Source: Piezodorus guildinii
Lineage: Eukaryota > Arthropoda > Insecta > Hemiptera > Pentatomidae
Assembly: GCA_023052935.1 (NCBI GenBank)
Contig: CM041292.1
Span: forward strand, 107,873,906 to 107,937,905
Direction of reading: 5' to 3'
Length of the DNA stretch: 64,000 nt
The position numbers were made by a program, and so were the translations under genes. Of the stretch, positions 22,601 through 36,069 are shown in pieces. Positions within the stretch are counted from its first letter, which is position 1. Each line of letters opens with the position of its first letter. The notes beneath the pieces were generated by a model. It searched no databases. It was not told the DNA's origin and saw only the letters and a program-made list of their open reading frames with translations.

Positions 22601-23849
22601 TTAATTTTTTATCTTTTTAATTTGTATTGGTACCATAATTTATTCAAATAATAAAAATAATTTATTCGAATAGTTAGTTCTGCAACAATACAGATGAACT
22701 GGATTCCGTAATTTTACATTATCATTCACATTATAATTCTCAACGAATTCACTGACAAACTATGAAACGGCTGTAGAGCAACTAAAAACGGCGTCGAGTA
22801 ACTGAGCGTCATAGTTTAAATCCTTCTTGCGTTTATTTGATAAGAGAGAAGCCATTGTAAGATAAAATATGTTACGTAGTAGGATGAAAACACTGATGAC
22901 AGATTCTGGTCGTAATGAAAATAGGTTGGCCCACGGAATCTATTATTATAATGCATATGTGTGATAAAATGACAAGTAAATCCAACATATATTTCATATG
23001 TTTTTATGATATTTTAAAAATTGCTGCCGGACAAAGCTAACTACCTTAAAAATGATCTTTACCAGCTCGGCTTTCATTTCTTATTGGATTCTGTGAGTAC
23101 TTCATCTTAACTCAACGCATTCTCGAAGGTTTCAGACCGTATTAATTAAGTTAGAATACAATTACCAAGTTACAAATAATAAAAACATCTGCTTAGGTAA
23201 AATTATTAACAAATTTACAATAATGTCTAAGTAAAAACAAACAAAAAAAAATAAATAAATAAAATAGCTCTGTGTGCAGTATGGCGCGGTTAATAAGATA
23301 TTTAAAGGTATGTATTTCACTCCTTGCCTTATAGTTGTTCGTTTAACAATAGATTTTTCGTTATCAAATCTTCTGCTTTGTCTCACAGGATCTTCTTTAT
23401 TTCACAGCATCCGGATTCTTTAAGGTATAATATTAAATATTAAAAATATATATAATTTGACATTTAATACCTTAGATAAATGTTTTTTAAGGATAGGGAA
23501 TGAATGTAATTAATCATTAAAAGGTATAAGGGAAAAGTTATTTATTGTTAAATATTCCTTATCTGCGAAATTCATTCAATTCTCTTCACCAGGAAATTAT
23601 AGAACTCTCCTCTTTCCTTCTTTTTGAGTAATCTTTGGTGGATATTTTAGAGTAATTTAAGTAGATAGCATCAAAATTACAAGAGCTGTAGTTAAAAAAA
23701 ACTGCAAAGACTTACTTGATACGCAATCATTGCTTAGTTAATGACCTTAACAATTTGTTTGTTAATATTAGTATATTGTGATCCACCAACTGTTATATAT
23801 TAAAAAATATACTTGATATAAATATACTTAACGGCTTAATCATATTAGT

Positions 23850-24130
23850 TTTGTTTGTTTATTTATTAAAGGTCACTTCATGCTACTGTGGCTAATCGGA
23901 CGATGCTACCGTAGAAGTCCTAAATTTTTCCTATCCAGGTTTAATTAGCATAGGGATCTGTAACGAGCACCTGACGTCGTATAGGCACGGGACCACCTTT
24001 TAACGTCCCTCCCGAAGGACGGCATAACCAAGGATTTTTTAGTCCAATTTTAAAAAATCCTAGGACCACCTGCGGGTTTGAACCCGTGACCTATGGCATA
24101 TAAGGCTGTTATGCTTTCCAGCTACAAGTG
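23850..24130 (-). mobile_element. tRNA-derived SINE copy
   Basis: Minus-strand member, intact box B around 24073-24085 but a partly deleted A-box region. It lies about 110 bp before the hAT MITE. Confidence 0.8.
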
Positions 24131-24241
24131 AACCCGAATCCATACTTCTAATGAAACTTTATTGGTTATTATTTGTTTTTCATTAGATTTTCCTTATTAT
24201 TTTATGGTTATGTAAAGAAAAATCGCGACGATTATTTCAAC

Positions 24242-24533
24242 TAGGGGTGGGTATAATCGAATGATTATCGGATCATTCGATTATTTTAATCATTCGAATT
24301 AATCGATTATCGGATTAATCGGTTTGGAAAAACGAATGACCATTCGAAGTAAATTGTTTAACGATATAAGGAGCTCGGACAATCAAACGACATTTTTTAT
24401 TTATTTTTTTTTCTCCTTTCCTTAAATTATATGCATATTTGCACCTAGGCCCAGCCAGCTAATCATTCGATTATTTAAATCATCAAAGTCTGATCATCCG
24501 ATTATGACGATCATTCGATTATGCCCACCCCTA
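24242..24533. mobile_element. hAT-type MITE, 292 bp, perfect 8-bp TSD
   Basis: The ends are inverted: TAGGGGTGGGTATAATCGAA at the left and, on the other strand at the right, TAGGGGTGGGCATAATCGAA, continuing to about 24 matched bases. The perfect 8-bp direct repeat ATTTCAAC sits at 24234-24241 and 24534-24541; 8-bp duplications are characteristic of hAT transposases. No coding capacity. The interior repeats ATCATTCGATTA-like words several times near both ends, as subterminal transposase-binding sites often do. Confidence 0.9.
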
Positions 24534-24763
24534 ATTTCAACCTTTTTCAGAAAAAAATTAATTTAGTTAACATAAATTATGTAAACCGGGATTCATTGTT
24601 TTGTTTTGTTTTAATCACGGTTAAGCCAATTGAATTGGTCAAATACTAATCGAATAGAAATAACATTTATCTCTTAGCTAAAGATGTTTTTTTGCTGATA
24701 AATGAATTAAATATATAATAATTATTAATTATGGTCTGCACTTACCCTTTACAAATCCCAGCA

Positions 24764-25965
24764 TAGAAATGAGTTTGTATTGGCTTGATTGATTTGGCTC
24801 ATGTTGTAGGCTTAAATTATGTCTAAATTCATTTAGAAAACTTTTTATGGACGACGAATCTAAGTAAGATTTTTTTTATATATAACCTTCGACCTAGACA
24901 GAAGTTATATAAAGAAAGAAAATAGTAAACTGGGTTATCTGTTGAATTATTTAAATCAAATAAGACAAACAGCTAAGTCTTTCGAATTGTTTTTATTTTA
25001 ATAATCGAATAGAAATTACTTTTTTCTTAGCTAAACATGATATAAACATAGTAATGCTAATAAAATAATAACACAGATGGAGGTTAAGCAAAGTCATTTT
25101 AATATAAACATTATCCATATTAAGAGGAAGACATGTAGGTGTATTTGATGATAATCTGGCGCCTACTTTGCCGTCATCGACTGAAATAGAAACTGATTTT
25201 ATTTCCTCTCTAAAATTATAAAATTCAATGGTTCATATAAAATATATTGATAATTTATGTGTTTACATAAAAGTACATCATTATGTTGTTGTTTTTTTAA
25301 TAGAGTAGAAGATATTATATAAAAGATATCGAATAGAGGTAGTAGATATTATTTCTGTTTTTGATCTGTATTTCTGACAAAACACTTGGCGAATATGGGA
25401 TAAATATTTATTAACAACGTAATAGGTTACGTTGTTCTCCGTTTGAGACCGCTTATCAAATAAACAAAATACCTGAGGAAGTTGTTTTCGGGGATTTTGG
25501 CTAGTACGCAAATTGTTTATGATTATCATATCGATATACTGGACGAAAACAACATTGTTTTGTTTCAACTTCGATGCGTTGTTTGGAAAAAATATTACGC
25601 TGTGAAAATTTAGAACGTATTAATATAAATTTATCATTTATGTCCAATGGATGAATTATTTTCATAAGTATTATTAATCTTTTTCTGCGTTTTATTTTGA
25701 AAATTCCTAGCATAGAAATTAGTTTTATTGGCTAAATTGGTTATGCTCAAGTTGCAGGCTTAAATTATATCTAGATTTATATAGAAAACATTTTATGAGC
25801 GATGAATACAAGTAGGAATTTTTTTTTATTAAAAAAAAAACTTAGAACCTTCGAGTCTGAAAAATGAACTCACTGCCTAGACAGAGGTTAGATAAGGAAA
25901 GAAAACAGTAAACAAGGTTACCTGTTGAATTATTTAAATCAAATAAGACAAACAGACAAGGATTT
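24764..25965. repeat. Old direct repeat pair (24764-24978 and 25706-25965)
   Basis: Both arms read TAGAAAT.AGTTT..ATTGGCT, GGCTTAAATTAT, CTAGACAGA, GAAAGAAAA.AGTAAAC, CCTGTTGAATTATTTAAATC (first arm ATCTGTTG), then AAATAAGACAAACAG. Similarity is about 80 percent. The shorter word ATCGAATAGAAAT...CTTAGCTAAA also appears twice (24651 and 25005), suggesting an old tandem duplication later interrupted. No gene seen. Confidence 0.6.
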
Positions 25966-28900
25966 AAAATTTTAATTTACTCTTCCGCCGGGTGGTAACA
26001 GACTGTTAATAGGTGAAGCTTTCCCTGACCAGATTATTTTAAGCATATACAAACAAAAATGTCCATAACAAACTTCAACTGTCAGCGATATGATGTACAA
26101 GGAATTTGAATCAACACGTTTTTTTGAAGTGGGTGCCTTAAGGTCAAACAAATAGGCTATTTCGGTGCAGGGATGCTACTCTATCTAGAAAATGCATCTT
26201 GGAAATAGAAACGATTTCAGTCTGAAAATAGTTCCCTGTTCCTTAATTTTTGACATTTTTTTTTTTTTTTTTTTTTTTTCTGAAAAACGATATTAATTTT
26301 AATCTTATGCCTGAAAACTTTCATTTTAAGTTATTGTCTTATACTTTGTTGCCGGCTTCATTGACTTTCATGTGATGGGAACAAAAAAATTGAAATAGGA
26401 ACATTGAAAAATATAACAGCTAAAAGTCTTTTTAACATTGAAAATGAATCTATATAACAATACAAATTAAACATAAATGAAGAGAGTAGAAAGTATTACA
26501 ACGATTTCAAAACCCTTAATATTTGTTGTGTATCTTCATAAACAGTATATCACGGCCATTTAAAAATTATGACATATGTGAAATGTCAAAATATCACTTT
26601 TTAAAACGAAATGCCGAATTTGATTCAAGTCCGAATATCATTATGATCTTCGGTAGCAATTTATGAAATAGTCGAACCTCGTGTAAAATCCTCGAAGGAT
26701 CAAATATATTTTTAAATTTTACGTATATTAAAACAAAAAACTATTCTTTAATATCTTAGTTGAATTTTGACTTTTTCTTGGTCGACAATAATCCAAAAAC
26801 AGGTTTTTTCGGCGTTGACATTTTTTTTTATTATACTGAAAGTCAAATATTTTCTATGACAAACGTCCTAAATGGAAAAATAAACCGAATCATAGTCTTA
26901 TGAGCTGTATGAATACAATATTCCACTGTTTCCATATCAATTATTAAATATTTCATCTCTATGAAGAGATTGGGTAATATGCCTGATTGTAGGAAACCGT
27001 GAACTCAATTGGTACTAATGAACGCACCAACCACGTCTGCCTCCGACCTATTTCCGGTATTCGTGAAAGAGAATACTCAAAGCGGAAGGTATTTTCGACT
27101 GTCAGAGCATTGTCGAAAATGTATACAACATCTGCGTTAATTAGAAAATGTAATTATATAGGTGGATTCATTAAAATGATGTCCTAAAATAATTTAATAT
27201 TTAATAGTTGTGAATTGTTTTAATATTTGATAGATTATTATTCGAAATTTCCACACACAATGAATAAACGTTTATTTATATATTGAAATAGAGTTTAAAC
27301 GCTTGTAAATATCGAATTAATATACACTTGAAAATAGTTGGTTAAAATTTGAATTATAAATCATATGTTCCAGAAATTGTTGAGAGATATACTTTGACGT
27401 CCCGTCTCTTCTTCTCCCATAAATCTCTAATTAAAAATCGATTCAAGAAACATTGATTTTAAAAATAATATATTGTAAATTTAAAAGAAAAAATATATGT
27501 ATAACGTATCATCATAAAAAATTATATTAATCCTTGACGAATGACATAAAGTTTATTCCATATCTGTAAAACCCTAAAGCCATCTCGTGTGCAGAAAGCT
27601 TCTTTCTTTTACTCTGAACTGGAAGTAACTAAGTTTACCTTAAATAAATGAACGATTCTTTTAAAATGTTTTGCTTCCATTCAGTCAATACGTTTTAGTG
27701 AAGTATATCCGTTTAAACACATGCACCCACCGCCACAGGTTCTGCGCCCCAATGCGTCGCATCAGTTTCACCGGCGGTATTTACTTTCTGGTTCAAGACC
27801 AAATTCGAATACTAGAATGTAAATATAAGGCTCATTCATAGTTTTAATCTGCCACTTAGTTCAATATTTTATTGCGTGTGTATTCAAATAAATCAACTGA
27901 ATTCAAATGTATGCATTTCAAATTTTCTATTATACAAGACTATTTTGTTTGTTATTATAACAATTTTTTTTTTTTTTTAACTTTAATTATTATAATCTAC
28001 ACCTGTCACTTTTCCGCGACAATAAGCAGATGCGCTGTATATATAAGTAACAAATTAAAAACAACGTTTCGCGTACGAGATATTACATACATGGCCAAGG
28101 CCAAAGTGATCCATCCATTATGGAGCTACTGTTAAACTATATAAAGATTTACACTTACCTTGTCTGTTGCTCACTCGAAAACTGTAACCATTTAAATCGA
28201 GTGTTAAGTATTTAATTCCAGGGTTTTTTTAAATCCATAATTTGATAAAACAATGAACTTAAAATCAATGCTCCAGCTGTTGAGAATCACCTCGAAACAG
28301 TCAATATGGCGATAGGCCAGCTCCTTCTTTATTGGTATATCAGTTTTTAAAATCATTCAGTTTTGTAATAAACATTACGTTGCCATGATTACGTGGTTAC
28401 TAAAACTGCATTTTTTAAGCCAAATAATTAATAATTTTATTACATTATTTATTAAAAAAATGTATTATATAATTTACAAATTGGTTTGTCGGTTTCCATT
28501 TCAATATTTCTTATTTGTTTCTATGTATTATATTTAATACTTATTTTCTTTTTGTTAAAAATGGTAGAAAATTCTGACTTTTTTTTGTTTCCCTTGGATA
28601 ACTTTCCATTCTTGAACCGTTATACACAGTGTCAAACATTCTGAACTGATAGAAGTATACGGTCCTCGTATTTTGGTCCTCCGGGCTGGATAAATATTTA
28701 ACACTAAATTTAACTTTTAATTTGAGTTGCAGGAAACCAATATTTATAACAAAACTTGCCTTGTTAGGACTCAGTTAGTTAATTCATTGACACACACTCT
28801 CACTTCTCCATTTCTCTTAGATTTTTTTTTTTTTTTTTTTTTTAAGCCCTGAAGGCTATGCCAGATTTTCAGTCTATTATTGAGAGATTTGATGAAAAAT

Positions 28901-30666
28901 GTTGGGTGTCTCCCCACTATGAATTCGAGATAGTATAGATAGTATCTTATTTGAGATTAATATCAGAGAGGTTTAAATCTTCAGCATCAACTGATTACTG
29001 TATTTTCTTTCAGGTCATTACCCTCGAGAATATTCTAAATATCGACATCAATGACAATTTTTTCAATGTTTTCTTACATTAAAAAAAAAAAAAATCAATA
29101 CTCTTTAACAACTACAATCGCCTTTACCTTAATTAATTACGTTATAAATAGCTATTTTCCATCGTTAAGGAAAAACTTATAAAACATATGACACAACTGA
29201 TTCGGATAGGCTATTTAAACATATCACCTTTTTTTCGCACAGAATTTCCTCGTCAATATTTTTTTTTATCATCACGAATGAAAATATATCAATCATTTAT
29301 GAACAAAGGAAGATATAATTATTCTTAACTTAACAATTATGTATTATGTTGTAGAACTATAAAAATAACACGAAAGCATTCGTGTTGAGATTTTTGGCAG
29401 GATTTCCTCGTTGCTACCATTACTCTTGAATATTTATGTCCGCTATTCCGTTTTATTTTGCTATGGGTATTTGTGGAGAGCGTGTTAAGAAAGTATTTGT
29501 GTACCAGAATCAGAAAGAGCACGTGTGAATCTAGTGAACAGTCTCCAGGCGAGATAACATTAAATATATGCTTTTCAACTCCGATCGATTCAAATCTTGC
29601 AAAAAATAGATTTAAATAATAAATCATTTGAAGAATAGTTACTTAACGGTTTTCTTAATTATAAAGTCTGTAAATTTAGGTTTAAGTCTGATAATTTCCT
29701 CAACCTTAATGAAATTTTGTTATTTTTCAATATATTTCGAATTTTAGGCTATAGACTTTACGATTTATTTTCTTATTTATTCTTGTGAATAATACACAAA
29801 AATATTTAATTAAAACAAAAACATTCCTCTCGTAGCAGTTGTCCGCCGAATATCTTGAGTACTTTGTGTTGTGTATCTAGGCACTTCAGTATTTTGTTAT
29901 AGAATTTTATTTCGCTTCATTGAATAATCACCTCTTATAATTGAATAATATTTAAGGCTGGACTAGTTTATTAATGTAAATACTTACTAGCTCTATGGGA
30001 TGTCATATTGTTAGATGTTTGCTCTATCTTTTCTCTGACCCTAAAAAAAATAATTTAACTATTTGCTGAAAGTGATTTATATGACAGAATCCTAGAAAAA
30101 AAAAACTAGGTTAATCTACTTCAGCAAAACAAAGCAAAAGAACTCAGGATCATTTATGTTTCATTTAAGTTACCGTTAGGCAGTACGGGATGATTTGGAA
30201 GCTCTGGAAGAGAAAGTTTCTCTAAACTCTTAACCGTTTTTCCCCCTCTTAAAATAAGTTATAGTTATCCTAATTGTTTCATCGAATACTATCCAGTAAT
30301 TTAGTGTACGAGGAGTGCTTAAAGACAAGAAACAAAGATAAAAAGTATTCATGTGGTCTCTGGGTTCCCCAAAATTTAATAGGATTTCAAAAACTAGTCG
30401 ACTCTCTTAGTTCATCCGTTTTATTTAGTCGATTACGCCTATAATAATTAGTTAAAAACAACAAAAACGAATAATGAATTTGTGTGAAAGTTAAATATGA
30501 TTATTATTTGCTAAGGTTATTATTAATTATGAGCTAATGATGACAAGGTTATTATTTAAATATTTAAAGGAATTCTGAAGAGGTGGATCCAATAGATGTT
30601 ATATTAAATTTAGATTTTTTTTTAAGTTAAAAAAATATTTATATGTATTGATTTATAAAATCAAAT
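25966..30666. other. 4.7-kb intergenic stretch, nothing recognised
   Basis: AT-rich, with poly(T) tracts at about 26256-26279 and 28821-28843. The open frames are short and their peptides show no family signature. Confidence 0.5.
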
Positions 30667-30679
30667 AACAATACACGGA

Positions 30680-30968
30680 AAATGGATCACTTGTAGCTGG
30701 GTGGTTAGCATAACAGCCTCCTATGCCAAAGGTCACGGTTTCAAACCCGCAGGTGGTCCTAGGATTTTTTAATGGGTGTAAAAAATCCTTAGTTATGCCG
30801 TCCTTCGGAGGGGGCGTTAAAAGGTGGTCCCGAGCCTGTGCGATGTCAGGTACTCTTTAAAGATCCCTATCCTAATAAAACCTGGATAGGCAAAATTTAG
30901 GACTCCCACTGTAGCATCGTCCGATTAGCCAGAGTAGCATAAAGTGACGTTAAATAAATAAACAAACA
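30680..30968 (+). mobile_element. tRNA-derived SINE, complete copy with TSD
   Basis: A tRNA-like head (GTAGCTGGGTGGTTAGCAT as box A region, GGTTTCAAACCC as box B), a conserved body with GTGCGATGTCAGGTACTC and GCATCGTCCGATTAGCCAGA, and the tail TGACGTTAAATAAATAAAC with an A/C-rich end. The flanks carry the 13-bp repeat AACAATACACGGA (30667-30679 and 30969-30981), showing LINE-mediated insertion. One box B base is mutated. Best-preserved member of the family here. Confidence 0.88.
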
Positions 30969-32149
30969 AACAATACACGGACTGTAAATGTAGTGATTGA
31001 CTGAAACTCCTCAAAACCATTATTTCTAATTAAATTCTCTCTTTTAATTTACTGTATTAGGTTTTGTAAAATTATCTTGATATAGCTTTATTTTCATTTT
31101 ATTTATGACATATTTTCTTTTTTAGGCTTGGGGTCTTTAACTTTCATTGTGTAACGTTTTTTTCATTCTCAGTTGTCGCACTCAAGATCTGTTGCTGTTG
31201 CTCGGAACGAGAATTTGACTACAGAAATTTAATAGAGATCAGGTTTTGTCATTTATTTGTCGCTAGAACCTAATGGCTAGGAGGTATATTGCTTTCGATG
31301 AAAACAATTAAAAAAACGTTGTTTTTTTTTTTTGTTTTTTTTATTTGTTGGTAACTTTTTTGACCCGCTAGGACTCACAGTTCAGCAGCTATATTGGTTT
31401 GAACGAAAGAAGTTACGTATGAAGTCCTTATTTTTTGTCAACTGGGTTTATTTCAATTAATTATAAATTCGCCGGTCCGTTCGCAAACTCAATTTCTTCT
31501 TGCCTGGGAAATCAGTGGGCTATAGATTTTTTTCATGTTTACCCCGGAGGCTTACTACGTTGTTAAACAAACTCGAAAACTAATTGATAAGCAACTGCGA
31601 CACTTGAAAGAGAGCTCATTCATCCTTCCTCATAAGTTTCGCAGACTGTTTACCGTCATGTTGGCAGGCTACATTAATACATGGGATATAGAAAGAGGCC
31701 AGGTCAAGAACCGCATGCAAAATAACAACTAGTATAGCACGTGTGCTAAATTCAGCGTCATCCTTATCAACAACATCGTAAACATCTTTATATCACCCAG
31801 ACGGCACTTCCGACATTATCTCGAAAACACTTCCCATATAAAAATTCAGTCAAAACATTTTTTACATTCTTCGAAATCTCTTAAACGTCATTACTCTTTA
31901 TTATCGGTTTCTGAGATAATAAATAATAGAGGAAAAGATATACTTATTATGCATTCTCCTTCTTAGAAATAAATCCGACAACTAAATTTTCGACAGTAAA
32001 ATACACTTTTCGATAAAATTACTAATAATTCCATAAATGCCATCATGATGTCCATCATAGATAGATAAAATTGTTGATAGAAGATAAAGGCTCCGACCAT
32101 TTGTATATTAAGTATACTCCTTTTCCTTTTTTGTTTTTCTTTTTTACGT

Positions 32150-32687
32150 CCACTTACTATATATGGAATATGGGAAAGTATTGCGATCGTGAACATTTTC
32201 GAATTCCAGTTTTCAACGGAAATACACGTTTTATGGCCCCCTGAGTCCAAATAACCAAGTCTGACGCAAAAAGATCTCTGTGTGTTTGACACCTTTCAGG
32301 ATCCTCAGAGTCCAAATGAACAAGTCCCGAAAAAAGGTCTGCGTGTGTTCAAGTGAGGTAAGTCTATATAAGTCCGTCTACAAAGTTCGAGTGCAAAAAC
32401 GAAGAGTCCTACGAAACTGAGGTTCTTACAGAATCTTTTTCATCAAAATCAGCTAACCAGAAGAGCCACTTTATACCATGCATTTTGCACCTTTTTACGA
32501 TTTTCTTAAAAACGGCTCTAATGATTTTGATTAAACTCTATATATCGATGTAAAATTTGATAGGCTTTAATATCATGTAATGGTTCAATTCTTTAATGGT
32601 TCAATAACTTTTATTCCTAACTGTATTTGGAAATTCTTCAATTGTTTTTAAACGGGGGTAAGTGAAAGTCGTGTGTTGCCCGCACCA
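32150..32687 (-). repeat. Family X dispersed repeat, internally shortened
   Basis: Minus-oriented copy: right landmark CACTTACTATATA at 32151, GCGATCGTGAACATTTT, then GTAAGTGAAAGTCGTGTGTT at 32658 and CCCGCACC. About 350 bp of the left half is missing. Confidence 0.65.
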
Positions 32688-33184
32688 GATTTTTATTTAA
32701 CGATATACTTTACATATTATTGCTCGTGCCATCACTTTTCCATGAGTGTAAATATTTCCAAACATACCTAATAATTTTGATGTGATCACTTAAAAGAAAT
32801 CGTGCCATAGCTACCGGCAAAAACACATTAAAAATAGCAATGCTTTTTTAGTTATTGTTGAGTCTGAGATTCAAAATGTTTTGTCCTAAAAACTTGGGTT
32901 GATTTTATTGGATGTATTTTGGTAGTTCTGACGTCGCATTCTGTTTTTGAAATCTCCATTCCATTTTGAAAGATTTTGTTGAATCTCTTAGTAAATATTT
33001 TCAATACATTACAGAGCTTCCTCGGATTCTTTTTTTAAAAACGATAATTCCAAAGGTTACACCATTCGTTATTAGTTCAATTTCAAAACTACAATAAGTC
33101 AAGGCGTTGTTATATTTAATGTCTATCGAAAAATTCTTGAATTTGCTCATAAATACAGTTGGTTAGGATATTAAATAATCATAA

Positions 33185-33479
33185 CGTTTCTTTGTTTATT
33201 TATTTAACGTCACTTTATGCTACTCTGGCTAATCGGACGATGCTACAGTGGGAGTCCTAAATTTTGCCTATCCAGGTTTTATCAGTATAGGTTTCTTTAA
33301 CGAGTACCTGACATCGCACAGGCTCGGGACCACCTTTTAACGTCCCCTCCGAAGGACGGCATAACTAAGGATTTTTTTTCTCCCATTAAAAAATCCTAGG
33401 ACCACCTGCGGGTTTGAAACCGTGACCTTTGGCATAGGAGGCTGTTATGCTAGCCACCCAGCTACAAGTGATCCCAAAC
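33185..33479 (-). mobile_element. tRNA-derived SINE copy
   Basis: Full-length minus-strand member: tail at 33185, tRNA-like head ending in GGGATCACTTGTAGCTGGGT near 33475. Flanked by AATCATAA (33177-33184 and 33480-33487), a probable target duplication. Confidence 0.85.
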
Positions 33480-33489
33480 AATCATAATT

Positions 33490-33700
33490 AGAAAAACGGT
33501 GCAAATTATTACACTATAGGTTTATATTTTCATAGTACTGTAGTAGGATATAACTTAAGTTAATATAGCTGTTTAAAGGCACATAAATAATATTAAAAGC
33601 GATAAATTAATAAAATGAAAATAGCCAGTTGTCACTGCTAATTTCAGAATCTCAGCTATTTCTTAACTGTGATCTTAAAGATTCTTCTTTTTTTACGGTG
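33490..33700 (+). repeat. Family Y dispersed repeat, diverged
   Basis: GTGCAAATTATTACAC, AGTTGTCACTGCTAATTTCA, CAGCTATTTCTTAAC and AAAGATTCTTCTTTTTT keep the family order. Immediately follows the SINE at 33185. Confidence 0.5.
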
Positions 33701-34635
33701 GATAGACATATTTTTATTCGTTAATCGCGTTATCGGTATCCTGAAACGTAAAAAAGGTATAGGGGGTAATTTTTTATTTGTTGGTCATTTAAAAAATTTC
33801 ATAATTAAAAATAATAAACTATCACAATTCATCATTTTTTTCTTAAATTACGCATTCCAACCTAACGCGGTTATCTTTTAAAATGTTTTGTCTTTTTCTA
33901 AGGAATATTTATTATTATTCATAAAGAAGTATGTGAAGACTAGTTTTAAAAATTCTAACCGTTAGTACCAGGAACAAAGTAAATCGATTTACTAGATGAT
34001 CAGGAACCTTGAGACACATGCATATGATAGATAGATACATATGATTATCAATATGATATGCTGACTATTAATAGTTTAGTTTTATTTTAATTTAATTCAA
34101 TTTTATTTTATTTATTTATTTTTTTTTTTGTTGGGGGGGAGGGAGAGGGAGGATAAGAATATTGTTAAGACTTGCAATGAAAGAGCCTTAATGGAACGAA
34201 CAAATTATGGGAAAATACGTATGGTTTATAGCAGCTTCCTCAAAAGACGGTGTAGTTACCTTGATTAGCTACTATTGCAACATTTCTCCTGAATGTATTA
34301 TGGTAAATTATGAGAAATCAGTTGTTATAATGGGAGGGTTAGCGGTTTTCCAACTAAGGAACATTAGGTAACCCTTGGATATCTGCAACCTGGGAGCCTT
34401 TCGCGACCCAAGGACTCCAAGTTACCGTCTCGTTTCCACGATCTTGGTAATTGCAGGTGGGCAAGAAGCAATTAGCAAACAGTCCGGGAGTGCCGGTGTA
34501 GTAGGGCACCAAGTTCTTAGTCAAGGGAGAAGTAACAAGAATGCATTGAGAGGAAGTAGTTTAAAAGAAACCCTGCATTGTATACTGAGAAATTTTGAGC
34601 TTAATGGGTTTCATGAATGAAATGTAAAAAATTTG

Positions 34636-35485
34636 GTGCGCGCAACACAAGATTTTCATTTACCTCTGTTGTTAAAATCAATTCAAGAATTTTAAGATAT
34701 TTTTAGAGATGAAAATAAATTGTTAACTTAATTAAATTGAATTTCAATAGAAAAATGTGTTTTATTAAATAATCTATTATATTATTATATACAACAATCA
34801 GTTTGTTTTATCGGCTTTTCATCACTTTACAGTAACTTTTACAATTTTGTGTATGAGATAATATTTGATCTAAAATCTTTAGCTTTCCTACGGCATATTA
34901 TACTGGTATGTTACTGTTCGTTTGTTCAAAGACACTAACATTGCATTGAAAAATATGTTTGCTCTTTTCTCCTTTAGTTGGGATATCGAATTCGTTTAAC
35001 TTATATATTTACCTGTTTTTTTATAAATGCTGATTAGATGATATGGTTGATTTAATAAAAACTAGAAATTAAAGGTAATTTAGAGGAAGAAAATTAAAAA
35101 TAATGACATTTAAGCCCTGTCAGACTATTGCAATCAGAACGAAACCTACATAATATTAAAGCTCATCTAATTTTACACTCATAAAGCGAGTTTGATCAAA
35201 ATCGTTAGAACCGTTTTTGAGAAAATCGTAAAAAGGTGCAAAATGCTTAGTATAAAGTGTCCTCTTCTCATTAGCTGATTTTAATGAAAAAGTTGCTGTA
35301 ACATCTCGGGCGTATGAAATTTCAGTTTCATGCGACTTTTCGTTTTCGCGCTAGACTTACCTTAGACGGACACACACAGACCTTTATTCGGGACTTGTTC
35401 ATTTGGCCTCAGGAGACACTAAAACGTGTATTTCTTGGGAAAAACTCGAATTCAAAAATGTTCACGATCGCAACACACACACACA

Positions 35486-35560
<75 letters not shown>

Positions 35561-35570
35561 AGTGAAAGTT
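34636..35570 (+). repeat. Family X dispersed repeat with microsatellite end
   Basis: Same start GGTGCGCGCAACACAAGA and the same internal landmarks. Close to the right end an (AC)8 and (TA)n compound microsatellite (about 35472-35556) has expanded, then GTTAAGTGAAAG closes the element. Confidence 0.7.
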
Positions 35571-35994
35571 AGATCATATTTATTTTTTGAATATGTTATT
35601 TGTTATGATTTATCTCCATTAACAAAGGAAAATAATTGTTTTGCGATTTCCTGTGATAATGGCTTTATTCTTCTTTGCTAAGATATAAAGTTCTTTTACG
35701 ACGGAATGCTATTGCAGAACAATCATAAATTTAAAGGTATGTTCTGCCTGAACAATACCTGTTAAATAGAATAACTTTTCAGAAGAAAACTTATACATAT
35801 GAGGTTTTACTTATAGTGCAAGTAGTAAAGAATACACCTTATTTTTTATTTATTTTTTTCTCTGTGAAATTCAATTATTTAAAAAAAAAAAAAAAAATTT
35901 TCGATACAATACATACATTGTAATAGGCGTTAAATTAATCGTGTTTTCTAAAAAGTTTAACTGTTGAAAATAGGTGTAATTTTATAGCGCTTTT

Positions 35995-36069
35995 TCGTCG
36001 GCACCGCGCTAAACTAATTGTGGACAATTCGATTAGCACATACGTTAGTTTAGCATGGTGCTGACGACA
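35995..36069. other. Isolated imperfect hairpin, 22-bp arms
   Basis: Left arm CGTCGGCACCGCGCTAAACT plus AA (35996-36017) pairs with the right arm 36047-36068 at 19 of 22 positions, with a ~29-nt loop containing its own partly self-complementary TGGACAATTCGA. It is clearly more GC-rich than its surroundings. Could be the core of a small foldback repeat or a structured regulatory or RNA element. Confidence 0.5.

Noticed and set aside
23162..23386. 74-codon minus frame with hydrophobic C-terminus
   Set aside because: Phenylalanine/isoleucine-rich translation of AT-rich DNA; no start context, splice sites or homology signature.
34375..34620. Plus-strand 81-codon frame with balanced composition
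   Set aside because: No recognisable family, no splice sites in keeping with an exon, and it lies directly before a family X repeat; kept out for lack of support.
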